64,000 nt of DNA from Pseudomonadota bacterium (lineage in GTDB: Bacteria; Bdellovibrionota; Bacteriovoracia; Bacteriovoracales; Bacteriovoracaceae), in assembly GCA_027487515.1 (NCBI GenBank), contig JAIYDL010000019.1, forward strand, positions 186,001 to 250,000, written 5' to 3'. Position numbers and translations under genes: made by a program. A model generated the notes under the pieces. It made no database searches, was not told where the DNA came from, and saw nothing but the letters and a program-made list of their open reading frames with translations. Of this stretch, positions 8,493 to 18,446 are shown in pieces (positions within the stretch are counted from its first letter, which is position 1; every line of letters starts with the position of its first letter).

Positions 8493-11323
8493 AGACTCTA
8501 CTTGGCCTCCTCTTCACCCTGTGGACATTGTGCACTAGCGCTGGCGTCATCGAGTCTCCTGCGATCCCGTTTGACTTTCAGCAAAACCCTCCCCAGCTCA
8601 ACTGGAAGCACATCACGACCGAGCACTTCGAGGTGATCTTTCCCGAGGCCCTCACCGTCGAAGCGAAGCGAGCGGCCCTACTCCTCGAGAAGTCCTACCC
8701 CTTCGTCACACGATCCCTCGAAGTGAGGCCGGGTCGCATTCCCTTGGTGCTGCATAACCAGTCGGTCAACTCCAATGCGATGGTCACTCTCGCACCGAAG
8801 CGCAGCGAGTGGTACATGACCCCTGCGGTAGACCCGGAACTCACCAATACGGAATGGGTCAAAACCATCGCCATTCATGAATTCCGGCACGTCGTTCAGT
8901 TCGAGAAAACCCGTCGTGGAATAAATCCTGTCTATGAAATTCTTTTCGGGCAGATCGGTCAGGCCCTCGGGATTGGGCTCACGATTCCGCCCTGGTTTCT
9001 AGAGGGCGATGCGGTCGGCATCGAGACCGCACTCACCCGCGGAGGCCGGGGCCGCTTGCCGCTCTTTGACCGCGATCTTCGAACGCTTCTTCTGTCGGGA
9101 AAAAAGTGGGGCTACGATAAGGCCCATCTTGGGTCCTATGAAGACTACGTCCCGAATCACTACCTCTACGGGTACTTCTATACCTCGTGGCTCAGGAACC
9201 GCTACGGCGATCTCTTCCTCTCGAAGCTCGTGAACCGCTCCGCCGAAACCAGCTACAATCCACTCTCATTCTACAACGCAGCGGAAGAGCTCACCGGCGA
9301 GTCCTTCGAAACTTTCTACGCCTCTGTCATGAAGGACCTCGGTCATGAGTGGAAGGTCCGAGCAGATGCCCTTACCCCGACGCCCTATGAGCGCCAGAAC
9401 CGCGGGAAGCGGTTTGGGTGGACCAACTACCGGTTCCCCCAGCGCACTCCGGATGGGAAGATCCTCGCCCTGAAAAGTGGTCTGTCGTTCATCGATCAAT
9501 TCGTCGTGCTGGATGGCCTTCAAGAGAGGGCCCTCTTCACTCCCGGGATTCTCCAGAACGAGTACCCCTTCAAACTGCGCAACGGTCGGTTCGCCTTCTT
9601 TGAATGGGAGTTCGATCCGCGCTGGGGGCAGCGTGATTTTTCTCGGCTGCGGGTCTACGACTACCGGACGAAGACCTTCACGCTGGACAAGCGCCGGACG
9701 AAAGGTCGCCTGGCCGTCGTCGACCAGAGTGGTGAGAGGACTTTTTACGTCGAGTGGTCCGTTGACCAAGGCCAGGCCCTCGTGGTGCTAGACTCTGAGG
9801 GCAAAGACCTCTACCGCATCCCGTATCCCGCCGATCAGGTCGTGACCGGTGCAGACTGGTTCGGCGCCGAAGAGGTCATCCTCGTGACCCGGAACCGAGA
9901 GGATCTGAAGTCCATCGTGAAGGTTCACCTTCCCACGGGGGAGGAGTCGATCCTTCTGGCCCCGCGCCTCGAGAACATCGGTTTCGTGTCGGTGGAAGCT
10001 GGGCACGTTTTCTACGAGGGGATGGAGTCGGGGATCGATAACATCTACGTGCTCACCGCGAGCGGGCCGCGGCAGCTCACTTCCTCGCTCTTCGGGGCCT
10101 ATGCCCCGCAGCTCAGTCAGGGGAAACTCCTCTACAATGACTACTCGGTTCAGGGCATGAACGTCGTTGAGAAATCCCTTCCCTGGGACGCCGAGGAGCG
10201 TTCGGAGGGAAGCTTCTATCCCATCTACGAGAAGTTCTCCAAGAGTGAAAAGTTCTCGGACCTCGAGACCGAACTCCAGAAGAGCGAAACCTTCGAGGTG
10301 CGGGATTATTCGCAAGTCCAGAAGAGTGTGAACCTTCACAGCTGGATCTTCCTCGCTCCGCCGCTTTCGAACACCGTGACCCTCCTCGGGCTCTCGCGAG
10401 ACGTCTTAAACAATTTCACGCTCGCGGCCGGCGGCGAGTATAACCTCAACGAGCAAACGCTTCAGGGGTTTACCAGTGCCACTTGGGCCCACTTCTATCC
10501 GGTGTTCGATGTGCGAGCGGCCTACGGGAACCGCCGGCAGACCTTGCGCCAGGGAGGAGAAGAGTTTGAGAACACCTGGGAGGAGGGGACGTTTGAGACC
10601 GGAGTGAACATTCCGTGGCGCCGAGTCTCCGGGCGCTTCCTCGAAAACTTCACTCTCCGGGCCTTCTCCCGCTTGATCAAGGTCACGAACAAGCTCGCCG
10701 GGGGGAGGGATGAAGTCAGCGACGGCGCGCTCCACTCTCCCGGGACGGAGCTGTCTTACTCTTACCTTCAGCGCTTCTCCCGTCGGGACATGAACCCTGC
10801 GTTGGGATTGACGTTCGACGGTCGGGTCGAGGAGGGGAAGGACATCACCGGGAGTGGCCAGCGCGGGAGCCTCGCCTCGGCAGACGCTCGGCTCTTTCTC
10901 CCGGGGCCCTGGCATCATCACTCCTTCTACCATCAGTTGGCGTACGAGCGTCAGCGCAGCGGCGCCTACGAATACGCCTCGCAAATTCTCTACCCCCGAG
11001 GCACGTCCAGCACCTTCCTCCAGGAATTCGTTAAATACTCGGGGAACTACCTTCTTCCGCTCTTCTACCCAGACTGGAACCTCTCGCGCTACCTGTACTT
11101 AAAGCGCGTGAGCTTAAACCTATTTTACGATGAACTCTCTGGGCGCTACCGGAGCTTCCACTACCGAGCGGCGTCGACGGGCTGGGAGACCATCCTCGAA
11201 CTTCACCTGGCCCGGATCTTTCTCCCGTTGAGCTTTGGCGTTCGTGGGAGCTATGTCTTAGAGGGTGCAAAAAAGCAGCAGAACCATGAGATCTTCCTCT
11301 CCTCCGTTTTGGGAACGTTTTAA
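8489..11323 (+). CDS. Large exported protein: peptidase_MA-like HExxH domain, TolB-like propeller region, C-terminal beta-barrel-like region
   Basis: Signal peptide; AIHEFRHVVQFE (HExxH) and PPWFLEGDA; DLYRIPYPADQV/GIDNIYVLTASGPRQLTSS repeats; C-terminus rich in alternating aromatic strands ending in F. Confidence 0.75.
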   Translation: MKTLLGLLFTLWTLCTSAGVIESPAIPFDFQQNPPQLNWKHITTEHFEVIFPEALTVEAKRAALLLEKSYPFVTRSLEVRPGRIPLVLHNQSVNSNAMVTLAPKRSEWYMTPAVDPELTNTEWVKTIAIHEFRHVVQFEKTRRGINPVYEILFGQIGQALGIGLTIPPWFLEGDAVGIETALTRGGRGRLPLFDRDLRTLLLSGKKWGYDKAHLGSYEDYVPNHYLYGYFYTSWLRNRYGDLFLSKLVNRSAETSYNPLSFYNAAEELTGESFETFYASVMKDLGHEWKVRADALTPTPYERQNRGKRFGWTNYRFPQRTPDGKILALKSGLSFIDQFVVLDGLQERALFTPGILQNEYPFKLRNGRFAFFEWEFDPRWGQRDFSRLRVYDYRTKTFTLDKRRTKGRLAVVDQSGERTFYVEWSVDQGQALVVLDSEGKDLYRIPYPADQVVTGADWFGAEEVILVTRNREDLKSIVKVHLPTGEESILLAPRLENIGFVSVEAGHVFYEGMESGIDNIYVLTASGPRQLTSSLFGAYAPQLSQGKLLYNDYSVQGMNVVEKSLPWDAEERSEGSFYPIYEKFSKSEKFSDLETELQKSETFEVRDYSQVQKSVNLHSWIFLAPPLSNTVTLLGLSRDVLNNFTLAAGGEYNLNEQTLQGFTSATWAHFYPVFDVRAAYGNRRQTLRQGGEEFENTWEEGTFETGVNIPWRRVSGRFLENFTLRAFSRLIKVTNKLAGGRDEVSDGALHSPGTELSYSYLQRFSRRDMNPALGLTFDGRVEEGKDITGSGQRGSLASADARLFLPGPWHHHSFYHQLAYERQRSGAYEYASQILYPRGTSSTFLQEFVKYSGNYLLPLFYPDWNLSRYLYLKRVSLNLFYDELSGRYRSFHYRAASTGWETILELHLARIFLPLSFGVRGSYVLEGAKKQQNHEIFLSSVLGTF

Positions 11324-12239
11324 AGACCATCACTCCGCAGTGGAGTCTCTGGTTGTTGACCGACCCGGTGCCTACCGGGGTCTTCCCCTGGAGGCCCTCT
11401 ACACGTCTTCCGTGGACCTTGACCTTTTGTTGCGGCATCCACTTGTTACGGGGACCTTCGCCGACCTGGGGTGCGGGGCCGGAGCAGCGGTGCTCACCTA
11501 TGCTTGGCTCTATCCGGACCGCCGCGCGCTGGGAGTCGAGTTCGATGCCGCCCGGGTCAAGCAGGGAAGGGAGTTAGCGAAGGCGTACGGACTCACCAAC
11601 GCCGTCATCGTCGAAGGAGACCTGTCGACGGTTGAGCTCCCAGACGCGGAGGTTTACTTCCTCTATTTTCCGGCGGGCCCTGTGCTCGACCGAGTGCTCG
11701 ATGAACTTTACCAGTCTCAGAATTTTTTCCGACTCCTGGCGATCGAAGCTCACGGAGACCTTCTCCCGCGGCTTGAGCTCGAACCGTTTCTTAAGCTGCG
11801 AGATGAAATTCCTCTCCAGGGCCCGCGCCACTACCCTCGAGCGCGTCTGTATGAGCGGATCTCTGTGGACCACAGGCCCGGGCGACTGAGCTTGAGCTAC
11901 CGGGACCGCTACCTCGTCATCGATGAGGGGCACGAGAGTTGGATCGGAGACACTCTGGGGCTCACTTGGACCAGTGGAGATCGCTTTGAGCTTGCGACGC
12001 CGCCGCGGACCATCCTCTGGGGACAAGTGAGGCAGGTGTGTGATCTCGCAGAATTTCCCGCCCCTGTGCAGCGCTGCCTTGCCCTCCGGCGTGCGGGCCC
12101 TGTCGTGATCAAAACCCCTGACCGAGAGTACCGCGGTGAGCTCCGCAAAATCCTCCTCACTCCAGTCTTTCGCCTAGAATTATCCACCGGTGAAAGAGTA
12201 GAATGGGACATCATTATGACCATTTGCCCGGGGCCCTAG
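11286..12239 (+). CDS. SAM-dependent methyltransferase-like protein
   Basis: FADLGCGAGAAVLTYAWLYPDRRALGVEFDAARVKQGRELA, motif I/II of class I methyltransferases. Confidence 0.75.
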   Translation: MRSSSPPFWERFKDHHSAVESLVVDRPGAYRGLPLEALYTSSVDLDLLLRHPLVTGTFADLGCGAGAAVLTYAWLYPDRRALGVEFDAARVKQGRELAKAYGLTNAVIVEGDLSTVELPDAEVYFLYFPAGPVLDRVLDELYQSQNFFRLLAIEAHGDLLPRLELEPFLKLRDEIPLQGPRHYPRARLYERISVDHRPGRLSLSYRDRYLVIDEGHESWIGDTLGLTWTSGDRFELATPPRTILWGQVRQVCDLAEFPAPVQRCLALRRAGPVVIKTPDREYRGELRKILLTPVFRLELSTGERVEWDIIMTICPGP

Positions 12240-12240
12240 T

Positions 12241-13254
12241 ATGATTCGCGCTCTTTTTTTATCCCTCCTCATCGCATCGTGTTCTACCGGCGTCACCTCC
12301 CGCGGAGGAAAGAAGAGTTACGTCTACGAGGCCGGCCGCGCGTACGACTCGACTTCCCTCCGAGACCTCGCCCCTAAGATGGTGAGCTCTGCTTTCCGGG
12401 AGCCACCGGTCGGAACACTCTCGGAGCTCTTCTCCCCCCCGAGGCCCGGGATCAAGCGAATCGGGATCGGCGTCTTTGAAACTCGGATTCAGCCTACCTA
12501 CGAAGGCCTAGCGGGAAACAACGCGGTCTATCTGAGTGCCGCCGGGAAGCAGCTTCTCACAGAAAGTTTCCTCACGATCTGGGAGGAGAGTCTCCGCGCA
12601 CTGGCCTCCGACCTTGACTTCGTTCCGACGGAGAAGCTGCGGCTGACTCCCGCGTACGGCTCCTACGGTCTGAAGCAAGAGGATTTCGTCTTAACTCCTC
12701 GAAGCGCTCTCGCTCCGGATGACATTTTCTTCCTCGAGAGAGGCCGCAAGACCACGAGTACGGTAACCCTCAATCCACGGGGATCCCGGGACCTTTCGTT
12801 TCTCCTTGTCCCGGGGTATGAACTCATGGCGGGCCCGAAGTGGTCGGAGCATAACAAGCACTTCGTCAACGACCTGAGTAAAGAGGCGCAGCTCGATGCG
12901 GTTGTGGTCGCCCTCTCCGACGTCTCTTGGACCCGTGCTCACACCGATAAGCATTCCGGTGAGGTGTACCCAGAGGAGCTCAAACTGCGCCTTCGCGCCT
13001 CGATCCTTGTCCCGCTTCACAGCTACCATGCTCGACTCGCGGAAGTCGGAAAGCGCGAGACTCCCAACGTGACTCTTTGTTACCGCTCCTATGAGGCCGA
13101 AGTTCGACTGCCGGTGGATCTGGCGGTAGAGGAATCCCAGCGCACCTTCGAGACGATCGAAGAGCGGCTCCTCGGTCAGATGGTTAAGAGCTACAAAGAC
13201 CTCGCACAGCTGATGATCCTCCGGATGCAGAGTGACCTGGAGAAGACCCGCTGA
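12241..13254 (+). CDS. Hypothetical lipoprotein
   Basis: MIRALFLSLLIASCSTG lipobox; tight packing in operon. Confidence 0.7.
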   Translation: MIRALFLSLLIASCSTGVTSRGGKKSYVYEAGRAYDSTSLRDLAPKMVSSAFREPPVGTLSELFSPPRPGIKRIGIGVFETRIQPTYEGLAGNNAVYLSAAGKQLLTESFLTIWEESLRALASDLDFVPTEKLRLTPAYGSYGLKQEDFVLTPRSALAPDDIFFLERGRKTTSTVTLNPRGSRDLSFLLVPGYELMAGPKWSEHNKHFVNDLSKEAQLDAVVVALSDVSWTRAHTDKHSGEVYPEELKLRLRASILVPLHSYHARLAEVGKRETPNVTLCYRSYEAEVRLPVDLAVEESQRTFETIEERLLGQMVKSYKDLAQLMILRMQSDLEKTR

Positions 13255-14465
13255 TGGAGACCACTCTTTTCCAGCGCCAGGTGAAGTTCATCCTCCGCTT
13301 CGGGAAAGCCTTGCACTCCGCAGGTGCCCCGGCCCACACCCTCGAGGCCACCATGCAGGACTTGTGTCAGCTCCTGAGTCTTAAGGGGAGTTTTGTTTCC
13401 CAGCCCACGGCCATCCTGTCGAGTTTTGATAACGGAACAGAAGAGGTGACGAAGATCGAGCGCGTGGAACCCATGGCGGTCAACCTCGGCATCCTTTCGA
13501 ACCTCGATCAGGTCGCTCGACAGGTCATCAGAAACAACCTCTCCTACGAAGAGGGCTACCAGCGGCTCAACGAAATCTTAGAGAGCCCGGACCCGTTTGG
13601 GAAACTCACTCAACTCTGCTACTTCGTTTTCTCCGCCGCTGGCTTTCTCATTCTCTTCGGTGGTGGGGTCCCCGAGTTGATGGCCGCCATGACCGTGGGT
13701 CTTCTCCTCGGGCTCATGGCCGTCGCAAAACCCATCGGGCTCGTGGGCCAGCTGTTCGAGGCGATCGTCGCCGTCGTGGCGGCCTTCGTGACGTTTCTCC
13801 TTGCAAAACTTTTCCCGGGTCTTAAAACTCCGGTGGTGATCATCTCTGGTCTCATCATTTTCATGCCGGGTCTTTTCATCACCATCGCCATCGCTGAAAT
13901 CGCCACCAATAACTTGGTCTCCGGCACGGCCCGCCTGGTGGGTGGGGTGATGATCCTCTTGAAGCTCACTTTCGGAGTCTTCATCGGAAGTAAGCTCGCC
14001 AGCTGGTTTCACTTCTCCTCCCTGGGCCTGGACCTTGGCCCTCTACCGCAAGGGGTGATCTTTTTGGCACTCCCGATCACGTCCTTTCTTTCCGTCGTCA
14101 ATTTCAAGGCCAACCGCTCTGATTGGAAGTGGGTCACCATCGCCGGAATCTACGGCTACCTCTGCGCGAAGTTCGGGACCCAGCACCTGGGTCCCGAGCT
14201 CGGGATGTTCTTCGGAGGAACCTGCGTCGGGGCGATGAGTAATGCGTTTGCTCGTGCACTAGATAAGCCGTCATCGATTTTCCAATGGCCAGGAATCATC
14301 CTGCTGGTTCCGGGTTCCGTTGGCTACCGAGGGATGAGTTCGTTGTTTGAGCGAGACGTTTTAGGCGGCCTTGATATGGCGTTCACCATGGTCACTCTCG
14401 CGATGGCGCTCGTGGTGGGAGTTTTCTTCGGGAACATTTTGGTGAAGCCGAGGAAAGCTTTATAG
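13254..14465 (+). CDS. Threonine/serine exporter (ThrE, fused YjjP-YjjB type)
   Basis: FGKALHSAGAPAHTLEATM ... two hydrophobic halves, LVPGSVGYRGMSSLFE. Confidence 0.87.
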   Translation: METTLFQRQVKFILRFGKALHSAGAPAHTLEATMQDLCQLLSLKGSFVSQPTAILSSFDNGTEEVTKIERVEPMAVNLGILSNLDQVARQVIRNNLSYEEGYQRLNEILESPDPFGKLTQLCYFVFSAAGFLILFGGGVPELMAAMTVGLLLGLMAVAKPIGLVGQLFEAIVAVVAAFVTFLLAKLFPGLKTPVVIISGLIIFMPGLFITIAIAEIATNNLVSGTARLVGGVMILLKLTFGVFIGSKLASWFHFSSLGLDLGPLPQGVIFLALPITSFLSVVNFKANRSDWKWVTIAGIYGYLCAKFGTQHLGPELGMFFGGTCVGAMSNAFARALDKPSSIFQWPGIILLVPGSVGYRGMSSLFERDVLGGLDMAFTMVTLAMALVVGVFFGNILVKPRKAL

Positions 14466-14586
14466 CACGAAGCTGCATAGCGTCGCAACGAGCTCTCTTT
14501 TTGCCTTCTTGCTCGCGCTCCGGGTGTAGGGGCAAAATAGGACAATAGACCTTCAAGAAGAGGGTTTCCATCCGACCAAGGAAGGT

Positions 14587-15288
14587 GTGCCGATGAATAA
14601 ACTTTTCGTGCTCCCCATGCTTGCCCTTCTCCTCACATCTTGCCAAGAAAACTGCCCAACTCAGTCGGGTGCGAGTCAAGGCCAAGCTCAAGAACTAGGC
14701 GGGTCTAAGGCCGCGTGCCCAGAACCCACCCCCGATCCAATCCCGGAGCCGATCCCTGATCCTGAAGGGGATGTTCCATCGGAGGCGCTGACGTTTAACG
14801 CCAACTATGTCCTTACGAACTTCGAGCAAGACGATGAAGAGAAGCTCACGAAGGCGATCGACATCATTAAGTCAGTTATCGCCAGTCGCGAGTTCCGCGC
14901 CCGGGTGCTGGGCTTCACCTACCAGGGGAAGCGGCAGTTCGTGGACAACAAGGGACTTACGAACCAGCAGATCTACGACATTCTTTTGGCGGGCCGGGAA
15001 GACTTGGTCCCCGAGATAGACAACGAAATGGATCTGGAACTCGAACTCTACTACTCCTGGAGAAACGTCGTCGGCTACACCACCCCTGGGGAGCTTCGGA
15101 TCTACATGAACACCAAGTTCTTCGATCCGTACACGCCGGCCGAGGTCGCGGGGAATGTGTTCCATGAGTGGACGCATAAGCTCGGCTTCGATCACGCTGC
15201 CTCTGCGGTTCCTGGCCGAGACGCCTCCGTACCCTATGCGATCGGGTACATCATCGAAGAGCTCGGGAAAAAGTACGAGCTGCCTTGA
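14587..15288 (+). CDS. Lipoprotein with metzincin-like zinc-binding motif
   Basis: Lipobox LLLTSC; FHEWTHKLGFDHA = HExxHxxGxxH. Confidence 0.72.
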   Translation: MPMNKLFVLPMLALLLTSCQENCPTQSGASQGQAQELGGSKAACPEPTPDPIPEPIPDPEGDVPSEALTFNANYVLTNFEQDDEEKLTKAIDIIKSVIASREFRARVLGFTYQGKRQFVDNKGLTNQQIYDILLAGREDLVPEIDNEMDLELELYYSWRNVVGYTTPGELRIYMNTKFFDPYTPAEVAGNVFHEWTHKLGFDHAASAVPGRDASVPYAIGYIIEELGKKYELP

Positions 15289-15350
15289 TCCCAGAGGCCG
15301 GCACCAAACCTGCTCCCTAAGGCGGTAGAGCAAACGCCAAAGGGGGCACT

Positions 15351-15599
15351 ATGGGTCACACCAACCAGCAAGATCAACCACAGCACGAGCGCAAGCTTGA
15401 TCCCGGAGGGCAAGAACAGCTTGCCCCGAAGATGCGCACGGATCCGGACTCTCAGGTCCGGGAAACCGAAGACGCCTCACTCCAGGACGAAAGCTACGCC
15501 TTCGAGGAAGATACTCCAGAAGACGAAGAGTTTCGCGATGAGGATGAGGAAGTTCAGGAGAGGATTGATTACGACAACGACGACGATTTCGTAATCTGA
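15351..15599 (+). CDS. Small, strongly acidic hypothetical protein
   Basis: AGGGGG SD before ATG 15351; EEDTPEDEEFRDEDEEVQERIDYDNDDDFVI; followed by strong hairpin. Confidence 0.6.
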   Translation: MGHTNQQDQPQHERKLDPGGQEQLAPKMRTDPDSQVRETEDASLQDESYAFEEDTPEDEEFRDEDEEVQERIDYDNDDDFVI

Positions 15600-15605
15600 G
15601 GTTGG

Positions 15606-15628
15606 GAGGAGGCGCCGGGCGCCTCCTC
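15606..15628. terminator. Strong GC hairpin between convergent genes
   Basis: GAGGAGGCGC (15606-15615) / GCGCCTCCTC (15619-15628), 3-nt loop. Confidence 0.75.
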
Positions 15629-15638
15629 TGAGCTCCCG

Positions 15639-17723
15639 TTAGAATTGGTAGGTGACTCCGGCGTAGAAGTTCCGATCGAGGGCCCACACTAGGCCGTCGT
15701 TTCGGACGCGGGAGAAGTACTGCCGGTCAAACAGGTTGTTGATCCCACCCGAGAGGACCCAGGCCTTCGTGAGATTCACGTCCGCCGTGAGATCGAAGAC
15801 GGTGTAGGTCCCGATGGCGCGGTCATCGGCGTTATCGTCGGTCCCGTAGTGCTGTCCCACGATGACTCCCATGAGTGCGACCTTGTAGCGGTTCTCCCGG
15901 GAATGAATGAGACCCACGCGTGAGATGGTCTTCGGCGCATACATCGGAGTCTTATCTTTAAGACTTCCTCGGGTGTAGCGGGCATCGAGGACGGCGATGT
16001 TGGCGTAGAGGTTGAAGCTCCCGAACGGCTTGAGCGCATCGACGAAGCTGGTGAGCTTGAGTTCAGTGGCAGCGTCGAGCCCCTTGTGGGTGCCGGCTCC
16101 GGTGTTTTGGAACCTCACACCAGACGTCGTGCCGACTTGTCCAAATTTATTCTCGTAGCGGAGGAAGAAGGCCGACACATCCCAGTTCAGGGCCTCTGTC
16201 TGACCGCGATGCCCGAGCTCATACGTCACGACCTTACTTGGTTCGATGTCTTCCGAAATCTGCGTGGAGGCGTCGAGGGGAACTGATTCTTGGTAAGTGA
16301 TAGGCTTGTAGGATTCGGAGGCGTTGGCGTAGAGCTGAGAGTCGTCGGAGGTGTGGTAGGCAAGGCCCAGGCCGAAGAGGGGTTGAGTGTCGGTGCGCTC
16401 ATCGCTCCGAGTTGTTCCCGTTCCAACGTTTTTGCGCTCGTCGATGCTCTGACGGATGCTCTCGACCCGCACTCCCGGTGTGACCATGAGTTTCCCGAGG
16501 GCGAAGCGATTCTCCGCGAAAAAGGAGTTCGTTCGAGTGGCCCGCTCCATCCGTCTCCGGGTCACTCCAGAGTTGGCGTCCGCACGGGCCCCGCGCTCCT
16601 CGTGGAGGGGAGAGTCGATGTTGTAGGTCAGGACACCTCCCGAGAAGGTGTGCTCGTTGCCGAAGGCGCGGTAGTTTCTTCGGTAGCGCACTTCGCCCGA
16701 GAGACCGTAGTAGCGCTGAGTGTTGATGGTGTTCGACGCTTCGTCGGCCCCGCTTGGGAAGGTTCCGAAGCCTCCACCACGCTGGCGCTTGGAGAAGCGC
16801 TCGTAGGCCTGGCCCCAGATGTTCACGTGAAGTTCAGAGTCTTCGTCGAGGCGTCGCTCCACCCCGGCCGCCAGTTGGGCCCGAGTCACTTTGAGGCGGT
16901 CGTGCCGCTTGGTTGCGCGCTTCAGGTCCCCACCGTAGACGTTGGCGTTCGTGCCCGAAGCCTTCGCGAAGCCACCGGGCTCTCCGTGGTCTGAGTTGTA
17001 GCCGTTAAAAGAGATCTTATACGTGTTCTTGCCCTTGAAGGTATGGTTCCGGAGTTGGACGTAGTCGGCGCTGAAGTCCGAGTTCACACTCTGGGGGCCA
17101 TTGCCTTGGCGCCGGAAGTATTCCACCCCATAGGCGTGATCGCCACTGGAACCGAAGACAGCGTTGTTGGTGGAAAGGAGATCGTACGAGCCCGCGGTCA
17201 GCCCCGCGTGACCAGAGAAGGCCTGACCCTTGTGCAGCGGAGAAGAAAGATAGTTCACGACCCCACCGGGCTGGGGCCCGTACAAAAGTCCCGCACCACC
17301 ACGGATGAACTGAAACTTATCCATCATCGGAAGCGCTGGAGAGTAGTAGTGAGCGGGGTAGCCGTACATGTCGGCCGCGACGGGAAGCCCGTCCTGGAGG
17401 AGAAGAACGTTGTAAGACTCGTGCGGGTCTCCGAGGCCTCGGTAGGTGATGGCCGCGAGGGATTCATTGGGAATTTCGGAGATCAAGAGTCCTGGCGTTT
17501 GGGAAGTTGCCTGCCGGTAATTGTTGGTCTGAAGTTTCGGAATCTGCTTCAGATCGGTCAGGGTGTTCTTTTTCCCAGAAAAAATGTGAGTGCCCTTGTT
17601 CTCCTCCCAGTACATGGAAAAGGGGCCGTCCTTAGAATCACTGACCTGGATCTCATCAAGAGACTCCTGAGCTTTCAGCGGGGTTCCAAACACGAGCAGG
17701 ATAAAAGGAAGAATATAGTGCAT
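15639..17723 (-). CDS. TonB-dependent outer-membrane receptor (FecA-like)
   Basis: TPGLLISEIPNESLAAITYRGLGDPHESYNVLLLQDGLPV plug; FIRGGAGLLYGPQPGGVVNY; C-terminal barrel ending NFYAGVTYQF; ATG at 17723 gives a signal peptide. Confidence 0.9.
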   Translation of the reverse strand: MHYILPFILLVFGTPLKAQESLDEIQVSDSKDGPFSMYWEENKGTHIFSGKKNTLTDLKQIPKLQTNNYRQATSQTPGLLISEIPNESLAAITYRGLGDPHESYNVLLLQDGLPVAADMYGYPAHYYSPALPMMDKFQFIRGGAGLLYGPQPGGVVNYLSSPLHKGQAFSGHAGLTAGSYDLLSTNNAVFGSSGDHAYGVEYFRRQGNGPQSVNSDFSADYVQLRNHTFKGKNTYKISFNGYNSDHGEPGGFAKASGTNANVYGGDLKRATKRHDRLKVTRAQLAAGVERRLDEDSELHVNIWGQAYERFSKRQRGGGFGTFPSGADEASNTINTQRYYGLSGEVRYRRNYRAFGNEHTFSGGVLTYNIDSPLHEERGARADANSGVTRRRMERATRTNSFFAENRFALGKLMVTPGVRVESIRQSIDERKNVGTGTTRSDERTDTQPLFGLGLAYHTSDDSQLYANASESYKPITYQESVPLDASTQISEDIEPSKVVTYELGHRGQTEALNWDVSAFFLRYENKFGQVGTTSGVRFQNTGAGTHKGLDAATELKLTSFVDALKPFGSFNLYANIAVLDARYTRGSLKDKTPMYAPKTISRVGLIHSRENRYKVALMGVIVGQHYGTDDNADDRAIGTYTVFDLTADVNLTKAWVLSGGINNLFDRQYFSRVRNDGLVWALDRNFYAGVTYQF

Positions 17724-17923
17724 TGAGTTTTTCCTGATTAGGGACGTAATATTTTTGTTTGGTATATGAAACAAGATCTTTTTCACTCTGTCCACAATGA
17801 TTTAGCGCTCGTCTTAGGTGTGCTGCTTTGCGTAGCCTCAAAGATCAAAGGTTTTCTTAAATCCGTTTTGGTGAGTATCCCTGATAGCTTCCATGGGATT
17901 TGAATTTCACTAAGGAGAATTCT

Positions 17924-18415
17924 TTGAAAATCTTGGGCCTCTTCTTCGTCATGCTTCTTCTCATGTCTTGTGGCCAAGATGGTGGCGGGACGAACTCATC
18001 CTCGGTGGCGCGGCAGGTGCTCTGTGATCTGAATGGTCGTCCCGTCGAGTGCGCCTCCATCTCCGGTGCTGACGGCGAGGGCATCGATCTCCTCGAAGCC
18101 GTGGTTGATGTTCCGGTGACGGTCACAGGCCAGGAGGTCACTTTTCTGGCGGCGCGGGAGTCAACGACCACCGGGCGACGGATTGACTGCAAGATCTCAG
18201 TCCGTGCTGGGGAGTCTTACCGCTACGAGGTGCGAGGAGACAAACTCTTCCTTGAAACCTCGGAGGAAGCCATCGAGCTGGATCGGATCAGCGAGGGGGA
18301 GGGTCCCGCGGGGGCCTGGATGTGGAAGGGGTACGTGGATCAAGGGATGCACCTCATCCGAAAGTTTACCCTCGTTGAAAACCGAGCGATCATCCGGAAG
18401 CACTGCGAACTCTAG
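17924..18415 (+). CDS. Small lipoprotein, hypothetical
   Basis: TTG start 6 nt after AAGGAG SD; MKILGLFFVMLLLMSCGQDGGG lipobox. Confidence 0.65.
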   Translation: MKILGLFFVMLLLMSCGQDGGGTNSSSVARQVLCDLNGRPVECASISGADGEGIDLLEAVVDVPVTVTGQEVTFLAARESTTTGRRIDCKISVRAGESYRYEVRGDKLFLETSEEAIELDRISEGEGPAGAWMWKGYVDQGMHLIRKFTLVENRAIIRKHCEL

Positions 18416-18446
18416 ACCAAGGCCACACCTCACCGAAGGAGTCCCT

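Noticed and set aside
16290-17726. Two >220-aa + strand ORFs opposite the TonB receptor
   Set aside because: Shadow frames of a clear FecA-like receptor; no domain motifs.
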